DNA of 45,757 nt. It comes from Sphingomonas sp. GTDB lineage: Bacteria > Pseudomonadota > Alphaproteobacteria > Sphingomonadales > Sphingomonadaceae. Below the pieces are notes generated by a model that saw only the letters and a list, made by a program, of their open reading frames with translations, made no database searches and was not told the DNA's origin. Where the stretch lies: assembly GCA_017849555.1 (NCBI GenBank), contig JAFIGU010000019.1:1-45757 (forward strand), written 5' to 3'. Below are positions 19,166 to 29,917 of this stretch, piece after piece (position 1 is the stretch's first letter; every line of letters begins with the position of its first letter). A program made the position numbers and the translations under genes.

Positions 19166-20431
19166 ATGGCCGACGATCACGATCAGGTTGCCGGGCAGCA
19201 TGCGGGGGTGGAACCGGCGCCGCCGCGGCGCAGATCGTGGAAGATCGTCGCGATCATCGTCGTCGTGCTCGCGCTGATCGCGTTCGCGGCGAATCGCATC
19301 GCCAAGAGCGGCGGCGACCGCGGCGGCGGGCGGCCGCCTGCGGCAGTGTCGGTCGGCAAGGCGGCGACCGCCGATATGCCGGTCTATGTCACCGCGCTCG
19401 GCACCGTCCAGCCGCTCGTCACCGCGACGGTGCGCACCCAGCTCGCCGGCACCCTGTTCAAATTGCTGTTCACCGAAGGGCAGATCGTTCGCCAGGGACA
19501 GGTGCTGGCGCAGATCGACCCGCGCCCGTATCAACTCGCGCTCGCGCAGGCCAAGGCCAATCTGGCGCGCGACACCGCGCAGCTCGCTGCGGCGCAGGTC
19601 GACCTCAACCGCTACGAGACCCTGCTCAAGCAGGATTCGATCGCGAGCCAGCAGGTCGATACGCAACGCGCCACCGTCCGCCAGCTCACCGGCACCGTCG
19701 CCGCCGACCGCGCCGCGATCGGCACCGCCGAACTCAACCTCAATTACACCGCGGTGAAATCGCCGATCACCGGGCGCGTCGGCATCCGCCAGGTCGATAT
19801 CGGCAATTACCTCACCCCTTCGGACACCAACGGCATCGTCGTGGTGACCCAGCTCGACCCGATCGACGTCGGCTTCGCGTTGCCGCAGGCGCAGCTTTCG
19901 GACATCGGCCATGCCGCGGGGAGCGGCGCCGGATTACCGGTGCAGGCGCTCGACCAGAACAACAATAAGGTGCTCGTCACCGGCCGTTTCCTGACCTTCG
20001 ACAATCAGGTCGACACCACCACCGGCACGGTCAAGGCCAAGGCGCGGTTCGACAACAAGGGCAATGCCCTGTTCCCGAGCCAGTTCGTCAACGTCTCGAT
20101 GCTGGTCAACACGCTGCACAATGCGGTGACGGTGCCGGTCACCGCGGTGCGCCACGGCGCGCCGGGCGATTTCGTGTTCGTGCTGCAGAAGGACCGCACG
20201 GTGAAACTGGTCCCGGTCAAGATCGGGCCGAGCGCCAACGGGCAGGTCGCGATCCTCTCGGGGATCGCCGCCGGCACGACGGTCGTCACCGAAGGCGCCG
20301 ACGGGCTGGAGGACGGATCGACTGTCCGCCTGCCGGGCGACAAGGGCGGCCCCGGTGCGGGCGGTCGCGGCGGTAAAGGCGGCGGCGGTCAGGGCCGCCA
20401 CCACCGCGGTCAGGGCAATTCGGCCGGATGA
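19166..20431 (+). CDS. mdtA: RND efflux periplasmic adaptor, MdtA-like
   Basis: A 421-residue membrane-fusion protein. The N-terminal anchor ([19 protein letters not shown], about residues 28-46) is followed by the lipoyl halves ([20 protein letters not shown] and [20 protein letters not shown]), a coiled hairpin between them (about 120-170), and a beta-barrel domain with [19 protein letters not shown], typical of the MdtA/AcrA group. The C-terminal 30 residues are a Gly/Arg/His-rich tail. ATG 19166 follows AAGGAAGAAGAA. The stop overlaps the start of the next gene by four bases (ATGA). It joins the two RND pumps downstream to their outer-membrane partner. The Mdt name rests on gene order and motifs, not on an alignment. 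Confidence 0.92.
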   Translation: MADDHDQVAGQHAGVEPAPPRRRSWKIVAIIVVVLALIAFAANRIAKSGGDRGGGRPPAAVSVGKAATADMPVYVTALGTVQPLVTATVRTQLAGTLFKLLFTEGQIVRQGQVLAQIDPRPYQLALAQAKANLARDTAQLAAAQVDLNRYETLLKQDSIASQQVDTQRATVRQLTGTVAADRAAIGTAELNLNYTAVKSPITGRVGIRQVDIGNYLTPSDTNGIVVVTQLDPIDVGFALPQAQLSDIGHAAGSGAGLPVQALDQNNNKVLVTGRFLTFDNQVDTTTGTVKAKARFDNKGNALFPSQFVNVSMLVNTLHNAVTVPVTAVRHGAPGDFVFVLQKDRTVKLVPVKIGPSANGQVAILSGIAAGTTVVTEGADGLEDGSTVRLPGDKGGPGAGGRGGKGGGGQGRHHRGQGNSAG

Positions 20432-23400
20432 GCGACGCCGCCGCGCCCCCCGCGCCAATGCCGACCGAGCCGCCCGCCCAGCCCGGCGGCCCGTCGCGCG
20501 CGTTCATCCTGCGCCCGGTGGCGACGACCTTGCTGATGGTCGCGATCCTGCTCGCCGGGCTCGTCGCCTATCGCTCGCTGCCGCTCTCGGCATTACCCGA
20601 GGTCGACTACCCGACGATCCAGGTCTCGACGCTCTATCCCGGCGCTAGCCCCGATGTGATGGCGCTGACCGTCACCTCGCCGTTGGAACGCCAGTTCGGC
20701 CAGATGCCGGGGCTGACGCGGATGACCTCCGCCTCCTCGTCGGGGGCGTCGGTGATCACGCTGCAATTCCGGCTCGATCTGTCGCTCGACGTGGCGGAGC
20801 AGGAAGTGCAGGCAGCGATCAACGCGGCGAATACCCTGCTGCCGACCGATCTCCCCGCCCCGCCGATCTATGCCAAGGTCAACCCGGCCGACGCGCCGAT
20901 CATCTCGCTCGGCATCACCTCCGACACCCGCCCGCTGGGTGAGGTGCAGGGGATCGTCGAGCGCCAATTCGCCAACAAGATCGCGCAGGTTTCCGGGGTC
21001 GGGCTGGTCTCGATGTCGGGCGGGCAGCGGCCGGCGGTGCGCATCCAGGCCAATGTCGCGGCGCTCGCGGCGCGCGGCATGTCGCTCGAAACGATCCGCA
21101 CCGCGATCGGCAACGCCAATGCCAATGCCGCCAAAGGCAGTTTCGACGGCCCGACCAAGAGCTGGACGATCGACGCCAACGACCAGCTCGGCGACGTCAC
21201 CAGCTATCGCACGCTCGTCATCGGGTTCGCCAATGGCGCGCCGATCCGCCTGTCCGATGTCGCCAATGTCGTCGAGGCGACCGAGAATGTGCGGCTCGGC
21301 TCGTGGATGAACGGCAAGCCCGCGGTGGTGATCGACGTCCAGCGCCAGCCGGGCGCGAACGTCATCGGCACGGTCGATGCGATCAAGGCCGGGCTGCCCG
21401 ATCTGGAGGCGCAGCTTCCCGCCGACGTGCATGTCACCGTGCTGACCGATCGTACCGCGGGAATCCGCGCCTCGGTGGCCGACGTGAAGCTCGAACTGGT
21501 GCTCGCCGTCCTGCTCGTCACGCTCGTGATCTTCCTGTTCCTTGGCTCGCTCCGCGCGACGATCATCGCCAGCATCTCGGTGCCGCTGTCGCTCGTCGGC
21601 GCGTTCGCGGCGATGTATTTCCTCGGCTTCTCGATCAACAATCTCACCTTGATGTCGCTGACGATCGCGTCGGGGTTCGTGGTCGACGATGCGATCGTCG
21701 TGCTGGAGAATATCAGCCGCCATATCGAGGACGGGATGCGCCCGTTCGAGGCCGCGCTGAAGGGCGCGAGCGAGATCGGCTTCACGATCATCTCGCTGAC
21801 GGTCAGCCTGATCGCGGTGCTGATCCCGCTGCTGTTCATGGGCGATGTCGTCGGGCGGCTGTTCCGCGAATTCGCGGTGACCCTGGCGGTGACGATCCTG
21901 CTGTCCGCGGTGGTCGCGCTGACGCTCGTGCCGATGCTCTCCGCGCGCTGGCTCCGGGCTGAGCATGAGGAGCGGCAGCATCGCCTGTCCGAAGTGACCC
22001 GCGACTGGTTCGATCGCGTCGCGCATCATTATGCCCGCGCGCTCGATTGGGTGATGGCGCGCGCGGCGCTGACGATGCTGGTGTTCGCGGGCACGCTCGC
22101 GGTGACCGGATTGCTGTTCTACGTCATCCCCAAGACGCTCTTTCCCGAGCAGGATACCGGCCAGATCGCGGTGACGACCAGCGCGGCGCAGGATATCGGC
22201 TTCACGCGGATGGCGGGGCTCCAGCAGCAGGTCGCGCAAGCGTTGCTCGCCGATCCGTCGGTCGCCAGCCTCAGTTCGGCGATCGGGGTCGACGGGCAGA
22301 ATGCCACCTTGTCGCAAGGCCGGATGATCGTGAACCTCAAGCCCGAGGGCGAGCGCGGCAATCTGGAGGAGGTGCTCGCCAGCCTCAATCACGCGGTGTC
22401 CAATGTGCCGGGAATGCGGGTCTATTTCCGCCCGGTGCAGGATCTGACGATCGATACCTCGACCGGGGTCAACGCCTATCGCTTCTCGCTACAGGGCGCG
22501 GACGAGGCTTTGGTCGACCAATGGGGCGCCAAGCTCGCCGCGGCGCTCAAGAAGGACAAGCATCTCAACAACGTCACCTCCGACGTGCTCGCCAACGGCC
22601 GCGCGGTGGTGGTCGATATCAATCGCGACGTCGCCGGCCGGCTCGGGCTGAGCGCGCTGGCGATCGACAATGCACTCTACGACGCCTTCGGCCAGCGCAT
22701 CGTCTCGACGATCTACACCCAGTCGAGCCAGAATCGCGTCATTCTGGAGGCGCAGCCGGGCACGGTCGCCGATCCGCAAGCGCTGGGCGATCTGCGCATC
22801 CCGCTGGCGGGCGGCGCGAGCGTCCCGCTCTCGGCCGTGGCGACGATCCGTACCCAGGATGCGCCGCTCGTTGTTGCGCGCGAGGCGCAATTCCCCGCGG
22901 CGACGATCGGCTTCGATCTCGCTCCCGGCGTGTCGCTGGGCAGCGCGGTGAGCGCGATCGAGCGCGCCGAGCGCCAGATCGGCGTGCCGCCCGCGATCAC
23001 CACCAATTTCACCGGCGCGGCGAGCGCGTTCAAGGCGTCGCTCGCCAACGAATTGTGGCTGATCCTCGCCGCGATCGTCGTGGTCTATATCGTGCTGGGG
23101 GTGCTCTACGAGAGCTTCGTCCACCCGGTGACGATCCTGTCGACCCTCCCCTCCGCCGGGATCGGCGCGCTGCTCGGGCTGTGGCTCACCGGATCGGGGC
23201 TCGGGGTGATCGGGATCATCGGCATCGTCCTCTTGATCGGCATCGTGAAGAAGAATGCGATCATGATGATCGACTTCGCGCTCGATGCGATGCGCGAGGC
23301 AGGCGCCGATGCGCATCACGCGATCCGTCAGGCCGCGCTGCTGCGTTTCCGCCCGATCATGATGACCACTTTCGCCGCGCTGTTCGCGGCGATCCCGCTG

Positions 23401-23586
23401 ATCTTCGGCGGCGGGATGGGGCATGAGCTGCGCCAACCGCTCGGCATCGCGATCGCCGGCGGCTTGATCTTCAGCCAGGTGCTGACCCTGTTCACCACCC
23501 CCGTCATCTTCCTCGGGCTCGAAAACTGGCGCGAGCGCGGCTGGCGCGTGCGGCGCGGCACCGCGGGCGAGGCGCGCCCGGCGTGA
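20428..23586 (+). CDS. mdtB: RND efflux pump subunit, MdtB-like
   Basis: A 1052-residue RND permease. It carries a short Pro/Ala-rich N-terminal extension before TM1 ([20 protein letters not shown]), the loop segment [20 protein letters not shown], and the proton-relay pair in [20 protein letters not shown] (about residues 420-421). The C-terminal bundle has [20 protein letters not shown]. This motif set is the one found in MdtB/MdtC-type paired pumps. It overlaps the adaptor stop by 4 bases at its start, and the GTG start of the second pump overlaps its stop by 4 bases. In E. coli, MdtB and MdtC form a mixed trimer; the same is likely here from the tandem arrangement. The substrate is unknown. 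Confidence 0.93.
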   Translation: MSDAAAPPAPMPTEPPAQPGGPSRAFILRPVATTLLMVAILLAGLVAYRSLPLSALPEVDYPTIQVSTLYPGASPDVMALTVTSPLERQFGQMPGLTRMTSASSSGASVITLQFRLDLSLDVAEQEVQAAINAANTLLPTDLPAPPIYAKVNPADAPIISLGITSDTRPLGEVQGIVERQFANKIAQVSGVGLVSMSGGQRPAVRIQANVAALAARGMSLETIRTAIGNANANAAKGSFDGPTKSWTIDANDQLGDVTSYRTLVIGFANGAPIRLSDVANVVEATENVRLGSWMNGKPAVVIDVQRQPGANVIGTVDAIKAGLPDLEAQLPADVHVTVLTDRTAGIRASVADVKLELVLAVLLVTLVIFLFLGSLRATIIASISVPLSLVGAFAAMYFLGFSINNLTLMSLTIASGFVVDDAIVVLENISRHIEDGMRPFEAALKGASEIGFTIISLTVSLIAVLIPLLFMGDVVGRLFREFAVTLAVTILLSAVVALTLVPMLSARWLRAEHEERQHRLSEVTRDWFDRVAHHYARALDWVMARAALTMLVFAGTLAVTGLLFYVIPKTLFPEQDTGQIAVTTSAAQDIGFTRMAGLQQQVAQALLADPSVASLSSAIGVDGQNATLSQGRMIVNLKPEGERGNLEEVLASLNHAVSNVPGMRVYFRPVQDLTIDTSTGVNAYRFSLQGADEALVDQWGAKLAAALKKDKHLNNVTSDVLANGRAVVVDINRDVAGRLGLSALAIDNALYDAFGQRIVSTIYTQSSQNRVILEAQPGTVADPQALGDLRIPLAGGASVPLSAVATIRTQDAPLVVAREAQFPAATIGFDLAPGVSLGSAVSAIERAERQIGVPPAITTNFTGAASAFKASLANELWLILAAIVVVYIVLGVLYESFVHPVTILSTLPSAGIGALLGLWLTGSGLGVIGIIGIVLLIGIVKKNAIMMIDFALDAMREAGADAHHAIRQAALLRFRPIMMTTFAALFAAIPLIFGGGMGHELRQPLGIAIAGGLIFSQVLTLFTTPVIFLGLENWRERGWRVRRGTAGEARPA

Positions 23587-26500
23587 ACATTTCCGCGCCC
23601 TTCATCCGGCGGCCGGTGGGGACGATCCTGCTGACGATCGGGCTGATGCTCGCCGGCGTCGGGGCGTTCTTCATGCTGCCGGTGGCGCCGCTGCCGCAGG
23701 TCGATTTCCCGACGATCATGGTGCAGGCGAACCTGCCCGGCGCGAGCCCGTCGACGATGGCCTCCAGCGTCGCCGCGCCGCTGGAGCGGCACCTCGGCAC
23801 GATCGCCGGGGTGTCGGAAATGACCTCGCGCTCGGGGGTCGGTTCGTCGTCGATCGTGCTGCAATTCGATCTGTCGCGCGACATCGACGGCGCCGCGCGC
23901 GACGTGCAGGCGGCGATCAACGCCTCGCGCGCCGATCTCCCCGCGACGCTCAGGACCAACCCGAGCTACCGCAAGGCCAATCCCGCCGAAGCGCCGATCC
24001 TGATCCTCGCGCTCACCTCGCCGACGCGCAGCCCATCCGAAATCTACGACGCCGTCTCGACCGTGGTGCAGCAGAAACTGCTCCAGGTGCAGGGGGTCGG
24101 CAATGTCGAGCTGGGCGGCGCGGCGCTCCCCTCGGTACGGATCGAGGTCAATCCGCTGGCGCTGTCGCGCTACGGCATCGCGCTCGAGGATGTGCGCACC
24201 GCGCTGCAATCCGAAAGCGCCAACCGGCCGCGCGGCATACTCGATGCCAAGGGGTTCAGCTGGCAGATCTATTCCAATCAGGCCGGGCTCCACGCCGCCG
24301 ATTATCGCGGGACGGTGATCGCGTGGCGCAACGGCGCGGCGGTGCGGCTGTCAGACATCGCCAATGTCGTCGACGGCCCCGAAGACATTCGCACAATGGG
24401 GCTGTTCAACGGCAAGCGCGCGGTGCCGGTGCTGATCAGCCGCCAGCCGGGGGCAAATATCGTCCAGGTGGTCGATTCGTTGAAGGCGCAGCTTCCCGCG
24501 CTGCGCGCCGCCGTCCCGCCCGACATCCACCTGGACGTCGCCAGCGATCGCACGCTGACGATCCGCGCCTCGCTGCGCGAGGTGGAGGTGACCTTGCTCA
24601 TCGCCACCCTGCTGGTGGTGCTGGTGGTCAGCCTGTTCCTGAGAAGCTGGCGCGCGACCTTGATCCCCGCGGCGGCGGTGGTCGCCTCGTTGCTCGGCAC
24701 GATCGCGGTGATGTATCTCGCCGGGTTCAGCCTCGACAATCTCTCGCTGATGGCGCTGACCGTCGCGACCGGGTTCGTCGTCGACGATGCGATCGTCGTG
24801 GTGGAGAATATCAGCCGGCATATCGAGGCGGGGATGAAGCCGCTCGCCGCCGCCTTCGCCGGTGCGCGCGAGGTAGGGTTCACCGTGCTGTCGATCTCGC
24901 TGAGCCTGATCGCGGTGTTCGTGCCGCTGATCTTCATGGGCGGGCTGGTCGGGCGGCTGTTCCGCGAATTCGCGCTGACCATGTCGATTGCGGTGATGAT
25001 CAGCCTCGTCGTCTCGCTCACCACCACCCCGATGCTCGCCTCGCGCGTGCTGCTGGGCGAGGAGAGCGAGGGGCGCGTGATGCGCTGGGCGCGGCAGTCG
25101 TTCGATTGGGCACAGGCGCGCTACGCGGTCGCGCTCGATTGGGCATTGCTCCACCGCGGCGCGGTCCTCATCCTGCTCACCGGCACGGTGGTGCTCAACA
25201 TCTATCTGATCGCGATCGCGCCCAAGGGCTTCTTCCCGCAGCAGGATACCGGCGGGCTGATGGGCGGGCTGCGCGCCGACCAGAGCATCTCGTTCACCGA
25301 CATGCAGAACAAGCTTACCCGCATCGTGCATATCGTGAAGGGCGATCCGGCGGTGGCGACGGTGGTGGCGTTCACCGGCGGATCGCGCGCCGGCGGCGGG
25401 TTCATGTTCGCGACCCTGAAGCCGCGCAACCAGCGCCCGCCGGTACAGGCGGTGATCGCGCGGCTGCGGCCCAAGCTCGCGCGGGTCAGCGGGGTCAGCC
25501 TGTTCCTCAATCCTGTACAGGATCTGCAGGTCGGCGGGCGATCGAGCAACAGCACCTATCAATATGTGCTCAAGGCAGACGACCCCGATGTGCTCAAGGC
25601 CGCCGGGCAGAAACTGGTCGATGCGCTGAAACAGCATCCCGACACCGTCACCGATGTCGATATCGACCAGCAGGATGCCGGCGCCGATGCCTTCGTCGAG
25701 GTCAATCGCGACGCCGCGGCGCGGCTCGGGGTGACGATGCAGGCGGTCGACGCCGCGCTCTACGATGCTTTCGGCCAGCGCCAGGTGGCGAACATCTATT
25801 CGGGGCTCAACCAATATCATGTCGTGATGGAGGCGGCGCGGCAGTTCAACGGATCGCCGGCCTCGCTCGCCAACATCTATCTGCCGCTCAATCCGCCGGC
25901 CAACAATGCGAGCAACAACCCGACCCCGACGCCGAGCGCGTCGGCGACCCCGACCGCCGCCGCGCCGACCGCGAGCACTGGCGGCACCGGCGCCGGCGGA
26001 TCGGCGGTCGCCGCGGGCAATGCGGTGAGCACCACCGCACGGACGATGACGCCCCTGTCGGCGATCGCGCGCTGGTCGACCGGATCGACCAACGCCTCGG
26101 TCAGCCATTCGGACGGCGAGCCATCTGCCACGGTATCGTTCAACCTCCCCGCCGGCGTCTCGCTGGGGCAGGCGGCGCAATTGATCGCACAGGTGCAGGC
26201 GAGCCTCGCGCTCCCCGCGACGGTCCACGGCGAATTCGGCGGCACCGCCAAGGTGTTCGCGCAATCGACCGGATCGATGCCGCTGCTGATCCTCGCCGCC
26301 TTGCTCGCGATCTACATCGTGCTCGGCATCCTCTACGAAAGCGCGATCCACCCGCTCACCGCGCTCTCCACCCTCCCCTCGGCGGGTGTCGGCGCGATGA
26401 TCGCGCTGATCGTCACCGGCGGCCAGTTCGACATCATCGCGCTGATCGGGATCATCCTGTTGATCGGGATCGTGAAGAAGAATGCGATCATGATCATCGA

Positions 26501-26834
26501 TTTCGCGCTGGAGGCGGAGCGCGGCGAAGGGCTCGATCCGGTCGCTGCGGTGCGCGAGGCGTCGCTGCTGCGCTTTCGCCCGATCCTGATGACCACGCTC
26601 GCCGCCGCGCTTGGCGCCTTGCCGCTAGCGATCGGCTTCGGCGACGGCGCGGAGCTGCGCCGTCCGCTCGGCATCGCGATCTTCGGCGGGCTGATCGCCA
26701 GCCAGTTCATCACCCTGTTGACCACCCCGGTCGTCTATCTCGCGCTCGATCGCTTCCGTCGCCGCCACGGTGCCGCGGAGCGAGGCCTGGCGCGCCACGG
26801 CGATCTACCGCTTGCTCCCGGAGCCACCGCATGA
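23583..26834 (+). CDS. mdtC: RND efflux pump subunit, MdtC-like, with low-complexity insert
   Basis: A 1083-residue RND permease, second of the tandem pair. It starts with GTG at 23583 ([17 protein letters not shown]). TM4 carries [20 protein letters not shown] with the acidic pair at about residues 401-402, and the C-terminal bundle has [20 protein letters not shown]. coli MdtC has 1025 residues; the excess is mostly a segment of about 50 residues (about 770-820) rich in Pro, Ala, Thr, Ser, Asn and Gly. It is placed between the beta-strand ending IYLPLN and TPLSAIARW in the second periplasmic loop. Base composition there matches the neighbours, so expansion within the gene is more likely than transfer. 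The gene overlaps the outer-membrane gene by four bases. Confidence 0.92.
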   Translation: MNISAPFIRRPVGTILLTIGLMLAGVGAFFMLPVAPLPQVDFPTIMVQANLPGASPSTMASSVAAPLERHLGTIAGVSEMTSRSGVGSSSIVLQFDLSRDIDGAARDVQAAINASRADLPATLRTNPSYRKANPAEAPILILALTSPTRSPSEIYDAVSTVVQQKLLQVQGVGNVELGGAALPSVRIEVNPLALSRYGIALEDVRTALQSESANRPRGILDAKGFSWQIYSNQAGLHAADYRGTVIAWRNGAAVRLSDIANVVDGPEDIRTMGLFNGKRAVPVLISRQPGANIVQVVDSLKAQLPALRAAVPPDIHLDVASDRTLTIRASLREVEVTLLIATLLVVLVVSLFLRSWRATLIPAAAVVASLLGTIAVMYLAGFSLDNLSLMALTVATGFVVDDAIVVVENISRHIEAGMKPLAAAFAGAREVGFTVLSISLSLIAVFVPLIFMGGLVGRLFREFALTMSIAVMISLVVSLTTTPMLASRVLLGEESEGRVMRWARQSFDWAQARYAVALDWALLHRGAVLILLTGTVVLNIYLIAIAPKGFFPQQDTGGLMGGLRADQSISFTDMQNKLTRIVHIVKGDPAVATVVAFTGGSRAGGGFMFATLKPRNQRPPVQAVIARLRPKLARVSGVSLFLNPVQDLQVGGRSSNSTYQYVLKADDPDVLKAAGQKLVDALKQHPDTVTDVDIDQQDAGADAFVEVNRDAAARLGVTMQAVDAALYDAFGQRQVANIYSGLNQYHVVMEAARQFNGSPASLANIYLPLNPPANNASNNPTPTPSASATPTAAAPTASTGGTGAGGSAVAAGNAVSTTARTMTPLSAIARWSTGSTNASVSHSDGEPSATVSFNLPAGVSLGQAAQLIAQVQASLALPATVHGEFGGTAKVFAQSTGSMPLLILAALLAIYIVLGILYESAIHPLTALSTLPSAGVGAMIALIVTGGQFDIIALIGIILLIGIVKKNAIMIIDFALEAERGEGLDPVAAVREASLLRFRPILMTTLAAALGALPLAIGFGDGAELRRPLGIAIFGGLIASQFITLLTTPVVYLALDRFRRRHGAAERGLARHGDLPLAPGATA

Positions 26835-28285
26835 AGCGCGCCCTGCCCGTCGTCTCCGCCCTGTTGCTCGCGGGGTGCAACATGGCGCCGGCCTATCGCC
26901 CGCCGATCAATGTCACGATCCCGCCCTCGTTCAAGGAAGCCCCCGGCTGGGGCGTCGCGCAGCCGAGCGACGCGGCGGCGCGCGGCGAATGGTGGGCGCT
27001 GTTCAACGATCCCACGCTCGACGCGCTCGAACGCAAGGTGGTGATCACCAACCAGAATGTCGCCGCCGCGCGCGGGGCCTATGAAGCGGCGCGCGCGCTG
27101 GTAATGGTCCAGCGGTCGGCCCTGTTCCCCACCGTCACCGGATCGGCGAGCGGGCAGCATTCGCAGGCCTTTTCGGGCGGCACCGCGACGAGCATCGGCG
27201 CGGGGAGCGGCAACGGCGCCGGGGTCGGCAGCAACACCGTCACCACCTCGGGCTCGCGCTATGCGCTCAGCATCGGCGCGAGCTGGGAGCCCGATCTGTG
27301 GGGCCGGCTCGGCAACGCGGTGACGCAGGCCAAGGCCAATGCGCAGGCGAGCGCGGGCGACCTCGCCAATGCGACGCTCTCCGCGCAGGGCGAGCTCGCC
27401 ACCAATTACGTCGAATTGCGCGGGATCGACGCGCAGATCGTGCTGCTCGACGCGACGATCAAGGATTATCAGCGCGCGCTGACGATCACGACCAACAAGT
27501 ACAAGGCCGGGACGGTCGCGCATTCCGACGTCTATCAGGCGCAGACCTCGCTCTCGAACGCGATCGCCTCGCGGCAGGATCTCGATCGCCAGCGCGCGGT
27601 GCTCGAACATGCGATCGCGGTGCTGGCGGGGGAAAATCCCTCGACCTTCACGCTTCCGCCCGTCGCGTGGCAGCCGACGGTGCCCGCGGTGCCGGGCGTG
27701 CTCCCCTCGACCCTGCTCGAACGACGCCCCGATGTCGCGGCGGCCGAGCGGCGGGTCGCGGCGGCCAATGCCAATATCGGCATCCAGCGCGCGGCCTATT
27801 TCCCGCAATTCACCTTGTCGGGCAATGCCGGGACGAGCGGCAGCAAGGTCAGCCAATTGTTCTCCGCCGCGACCAGCCTCTGGTCGTTCGGGCTCAGCGG
27901 GCTGATGACCCTGCTCGATTTCGGCGCGCGCCACGGGCAGGTGCTGCAGGCGCGCGGGCAATATGATCAGGCGGTCGCGACCTATCGCCAGACGACGCTC
28001 ACCGCCTTCCAGCAGGTCGAGGACAATCTCGCCGCGACGCGCTCGCTGGCGGATGTGACCAAAAGCCGCGCCGACGCCGCCGAGGCCGCGACCCGCGCCG
28101 AGACGATCGCCAACAACCAATATCGTTCCGGGCTGGTCGACTATTCGGAGGTGATCGTCGCGCAGACCACCGCGCTCAGCGCGCGCCAGTCGCAGATTCA
28201 GGCGGTGATCAACCAGCAGACCGCCGCGATCGCGCTGGTCCAGGCGATCGGCGGTGAGTGGAGCGCGGCTGCCCCAGCCAAGTAA
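26831..28285 (+). CDS. NodT-type outer-membrane efflux lipoprotein
   Basis: A 484-residue outer-membrane factor completing the MdtABC-like system. The lipoprotein signal [16 protein letters not shown] (Cys16) precedes NMAPAYRPP, almost the same mature start as in the protein from 12036-13580. The family segments are SWEPDLWGRLGNAVTQAKAN, YKAGTVAHSDVYQAQTSL, LERRPDVAAAERRVAAANAN and YRSGLVDYSEVIVAQTTAL. A Gly/Ser/Thr-rich stretch (about residues 112-138) lies early in the first module. ATG 26831 overlaps the MdtC-like stop by four bases (ATGA). The same frame stays open far upstream, antiphase to mdtC; that is a high-GC artefact and not part of the gene. Confidence 0.94.
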   Translation: MKRALPVVSALLLAGCNMAPAYRPPINVTIPPSFKEAPGWGVAQPSDAAARGEWWALFNDPTLDALERKVVITNQNVAAARGAYEAARALVMVQRSALFPTVTGSASGQHSQAFSGGTATSIGAGSGNGAGVGSNTVTTSGSRYALSIGASWEPDLWGRLGNAVTQAKANAQASAGDLANATLSAQGELATNYVELRGIDAQIVLLDATIKDYQRALTITTNKYKAGTVAHSDVYQAQTSLSNAIASRQDLDRQRAVLEHAIAVLAGENPSTFTLPPVAWQPTVPAVPGVLPSTLLERRPDVAAAERRVAAANANIGIQRAAYFPQFTLSGNAGTSGSKVSQLFSAATSLWSFGLSGLMTLLDFGARHGQVLQARGQYDQAVATYRQTTLTAFQQVEDNLAATRSLADVTKSRADAAEAATRAETIANNQYRSGLVDYSEVIVAQTTALSARQSQIQAVINQQTAAIALVQAIGGEWSAAAPAK

Positions 28286-28305
28286 TTGGTAAATGACGGT
28301 TAGTT

Positions 28306-28325
28306 CATGCCTACGTCAGGGCATG
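28306..28325 (+). terminator. Weak hairpin after the efflux operon
   Basis: CATGCC / GGCATG, a 6-bp stem with an 8-base loop, 20 bases after the outer-membrane gene stop. The sequence after it is only modestly T-rich, so this is a weak candidate for the end of the MdtABC-like operon. Confidence 0.3.
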
Positions 28326-28383
28326 TTCAGTCATGGGCGTGCACCTTGCGCTTCTGTCGAGGCGAGTCGAGCGGAGGCAAGGG

Positions 28384-29907
28384 ATGGCATTGGCATGGTC
28401 GCGTGGCGCAGGGTCGATCGCGCTCCTGGCGATGCTGTCCGGCGGCGCGCTGCCGGCGCAGGCGGCGCCGTCGGGCGCGGCGCAGCGGATCGCCTGGGCC
28501 AACCGGCTGACCTGGGGCGCGACCGCCGCCGATCTCGCCGCGAGCGACGGCCCCGGCAGCGACCGCTGGCTCGCCGCACAACTCGAAGCACCGCCCGCCG
28601 ATCTCCCGCCCGATGCCGCTGCGCAGGTCGCCGCGATGCGCATCACCCGGGAGCCGCTGGCGCAGATCGTCGTCACGCAGCAGGCGATGCAGCGCGATGC
28701 CAATGCGCTGGTCGATCCCGAGCAGAAGAAAGCGGCGCGCGAGGCGTATCAGAAAAGCATGAACGCGCTGGCCGACGAGGCGCGCTCGCGTTCGATCCTG
28801 CGCGATCTCTATGCCCCCGATCAGCTGCGCGAGCAGATGACGTGGTTCTGGTTCAACCATTTCAACGTCCAGGCCGGCAAGCGCGATATCCGTGCGATGG
28901 TCGGCGATTATGAGGAGACGATCCGCACCCACGCCTTCGGGCATTTCCGCGACCTGCTCGAAGCGACGCTGCGCCACCCGGCGATGCTGCGCTACCTCGA
29001 TAACGATCAGAATGCCGCGGGGCGGATCAACGAGAATTACGCGCGCGAGATCATGGAATTGCACACGATGGGGGTCGGCTCCGGCTACACCCAGCAGGAT
29101 GTGCAGGAACTGGCGCGGATCCTCACCGGGGTGGGGGTCGATCTCAACCACGACGCGCCACGGATGCGGCCGCAGCTCCAGCCGCTCTACCTCCGCGCGG
29201 GCCTGTTCGAGTTCAACCCCGCGCGGCACGATTTCGGCGACAAGCACTTCCTCGGCCACACGATCAAGGGATCAGGCTTCGGCGAGGTCGAGCAGGCGCT
29301 CGATCTGATCGCCGCGGCGCCCGCCACCGCGCATCACGTCTCGGCGCAGATCGCCGGCTATTTCATGGGCGACGCCCCGCCCCCCGCGCTGGTCGGTCGC
29401 ATGGCGCAGACCTTCCAGCGCACGCATGGCGATATCGCGCAGGTGATGCGCACGATGATCCGCGCCCCCGAATTCGCCGCGTCCCTGGGCAAGACCTTCA
29501 AGGACCCGATCCACTATGCGATCTCGGCGGTGCGCCTGACCTATGGCGATCGCGTGATCCTCAACCCGCAGCCGATCAACAACTGGCTCAACCGCATGGG
29601 GCAAGGGCTCTACAACCACGAGACCCCCGACGGTTACGACATGCACGCCGCCGCCTGGTCCGGCCCGGGACAGATGGCGACGCGGTTCGATATCGCCAAG
29701 CAGATCGGCGGCGGCGCCTATGGCCTGTTCCGCTTGCCCGGCACGACCGCCGACCGCCCTGCCTTCCCGCAATTGCAGAACGCACTCTATTTCAACGGCC
29801 TGCAGGACGCGCTCGCCCAACCGACGCGTGCCGCGTTGGCCGAGGCGACGTCGCCGCAGGAATGGAATGCGCTGTTCCTGTCGTCCCCCGAATTCATGCA
29901 CCGTTAG
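28384..29907 (+). CDS. Exported DUF1800-family protein
   Basis: A 507-residue DUF1800 protein with a signal peptide (core GSIALLAMLSGGALPAQA). Recognisable segments are RIAWANRLTWGATAADLA at the domain start, QMTWFWFNHFNVQAGK, NENYAREIMELHTMGVGSGY, ARHDFGDKHFLGHTIKGSG and the C-terminal region up to SSPEFMHR. ATG 28384 follows GGAGGCAAGGG and immediately precedes the signal peptide; an upstream in-frame ATG would add 17 unlikely residues. It is followed after 10 bases by a DUF1501 gene, a pairing seen in many bacteria. The biochemical role of DUF1800 is not established; a joint extracytoplasmic function with the DUF1501 protein is likely from the pairing. Confidence 0.9.
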   Translation: MALAWSRGAGSIALLAMLSGGALPAQAAPSGAAQRIAWANRLTWGATAADLAASDGPGSDRWLAAQLEAPPADLPPDAAAQVAAMRITREPLAQIVVTQQAMQRDANALVDPEQKKAAREAYQKSMNALADEARSRSILRDLYAPDQLREQMTWFWFNHFNVQAGKRDIRAMVGDYEETIRTHAFGHFRDLLEATLRHPAMLRYLDNDQNAAGRINENYAREIMELHTMGVGSGYTQQDVQELARILTGVGVDLNHDAPRMRPQLQPLYLRAGLFEFNPARHDFGDKHFLGHTIKGSGFGEVEQALDLIAAAPATAHHVSAQIAGYFMGDAPPPALVGRMAQTFQRTHGDIAQVMRTMIRAPEFAASLGKTFKDPIHYAISAVRLTYGDRVILNPQPINNWLNRMGQGLYNHETPDGYDMHAAAWSGPGQMATRFDIAKQIGGGAYGLFRLPGTTADRPAFPQLQNALYFNGLQDALAQPTRAALAEATSPQEWNALFLSSPEFMHR

Positions 29908-29917
29908 CGAGGTTGCC

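Noticed and set aside
20593..22392. 599-codon minus-strand frame inside the MdtB-like gene
   Set aside because: Shadow frame; no signal, domain or ribosome site.
24323..26830. Frame in phase with the downstream outer-membrane gene running open through mdtC
   Set aside because: It suggests a 1320-residue fusion, but the upstream part is Arg/Ala-rich nonsense in another frame of mdtC; the real start is the ATG at 26831 with a lipoprotein signal.
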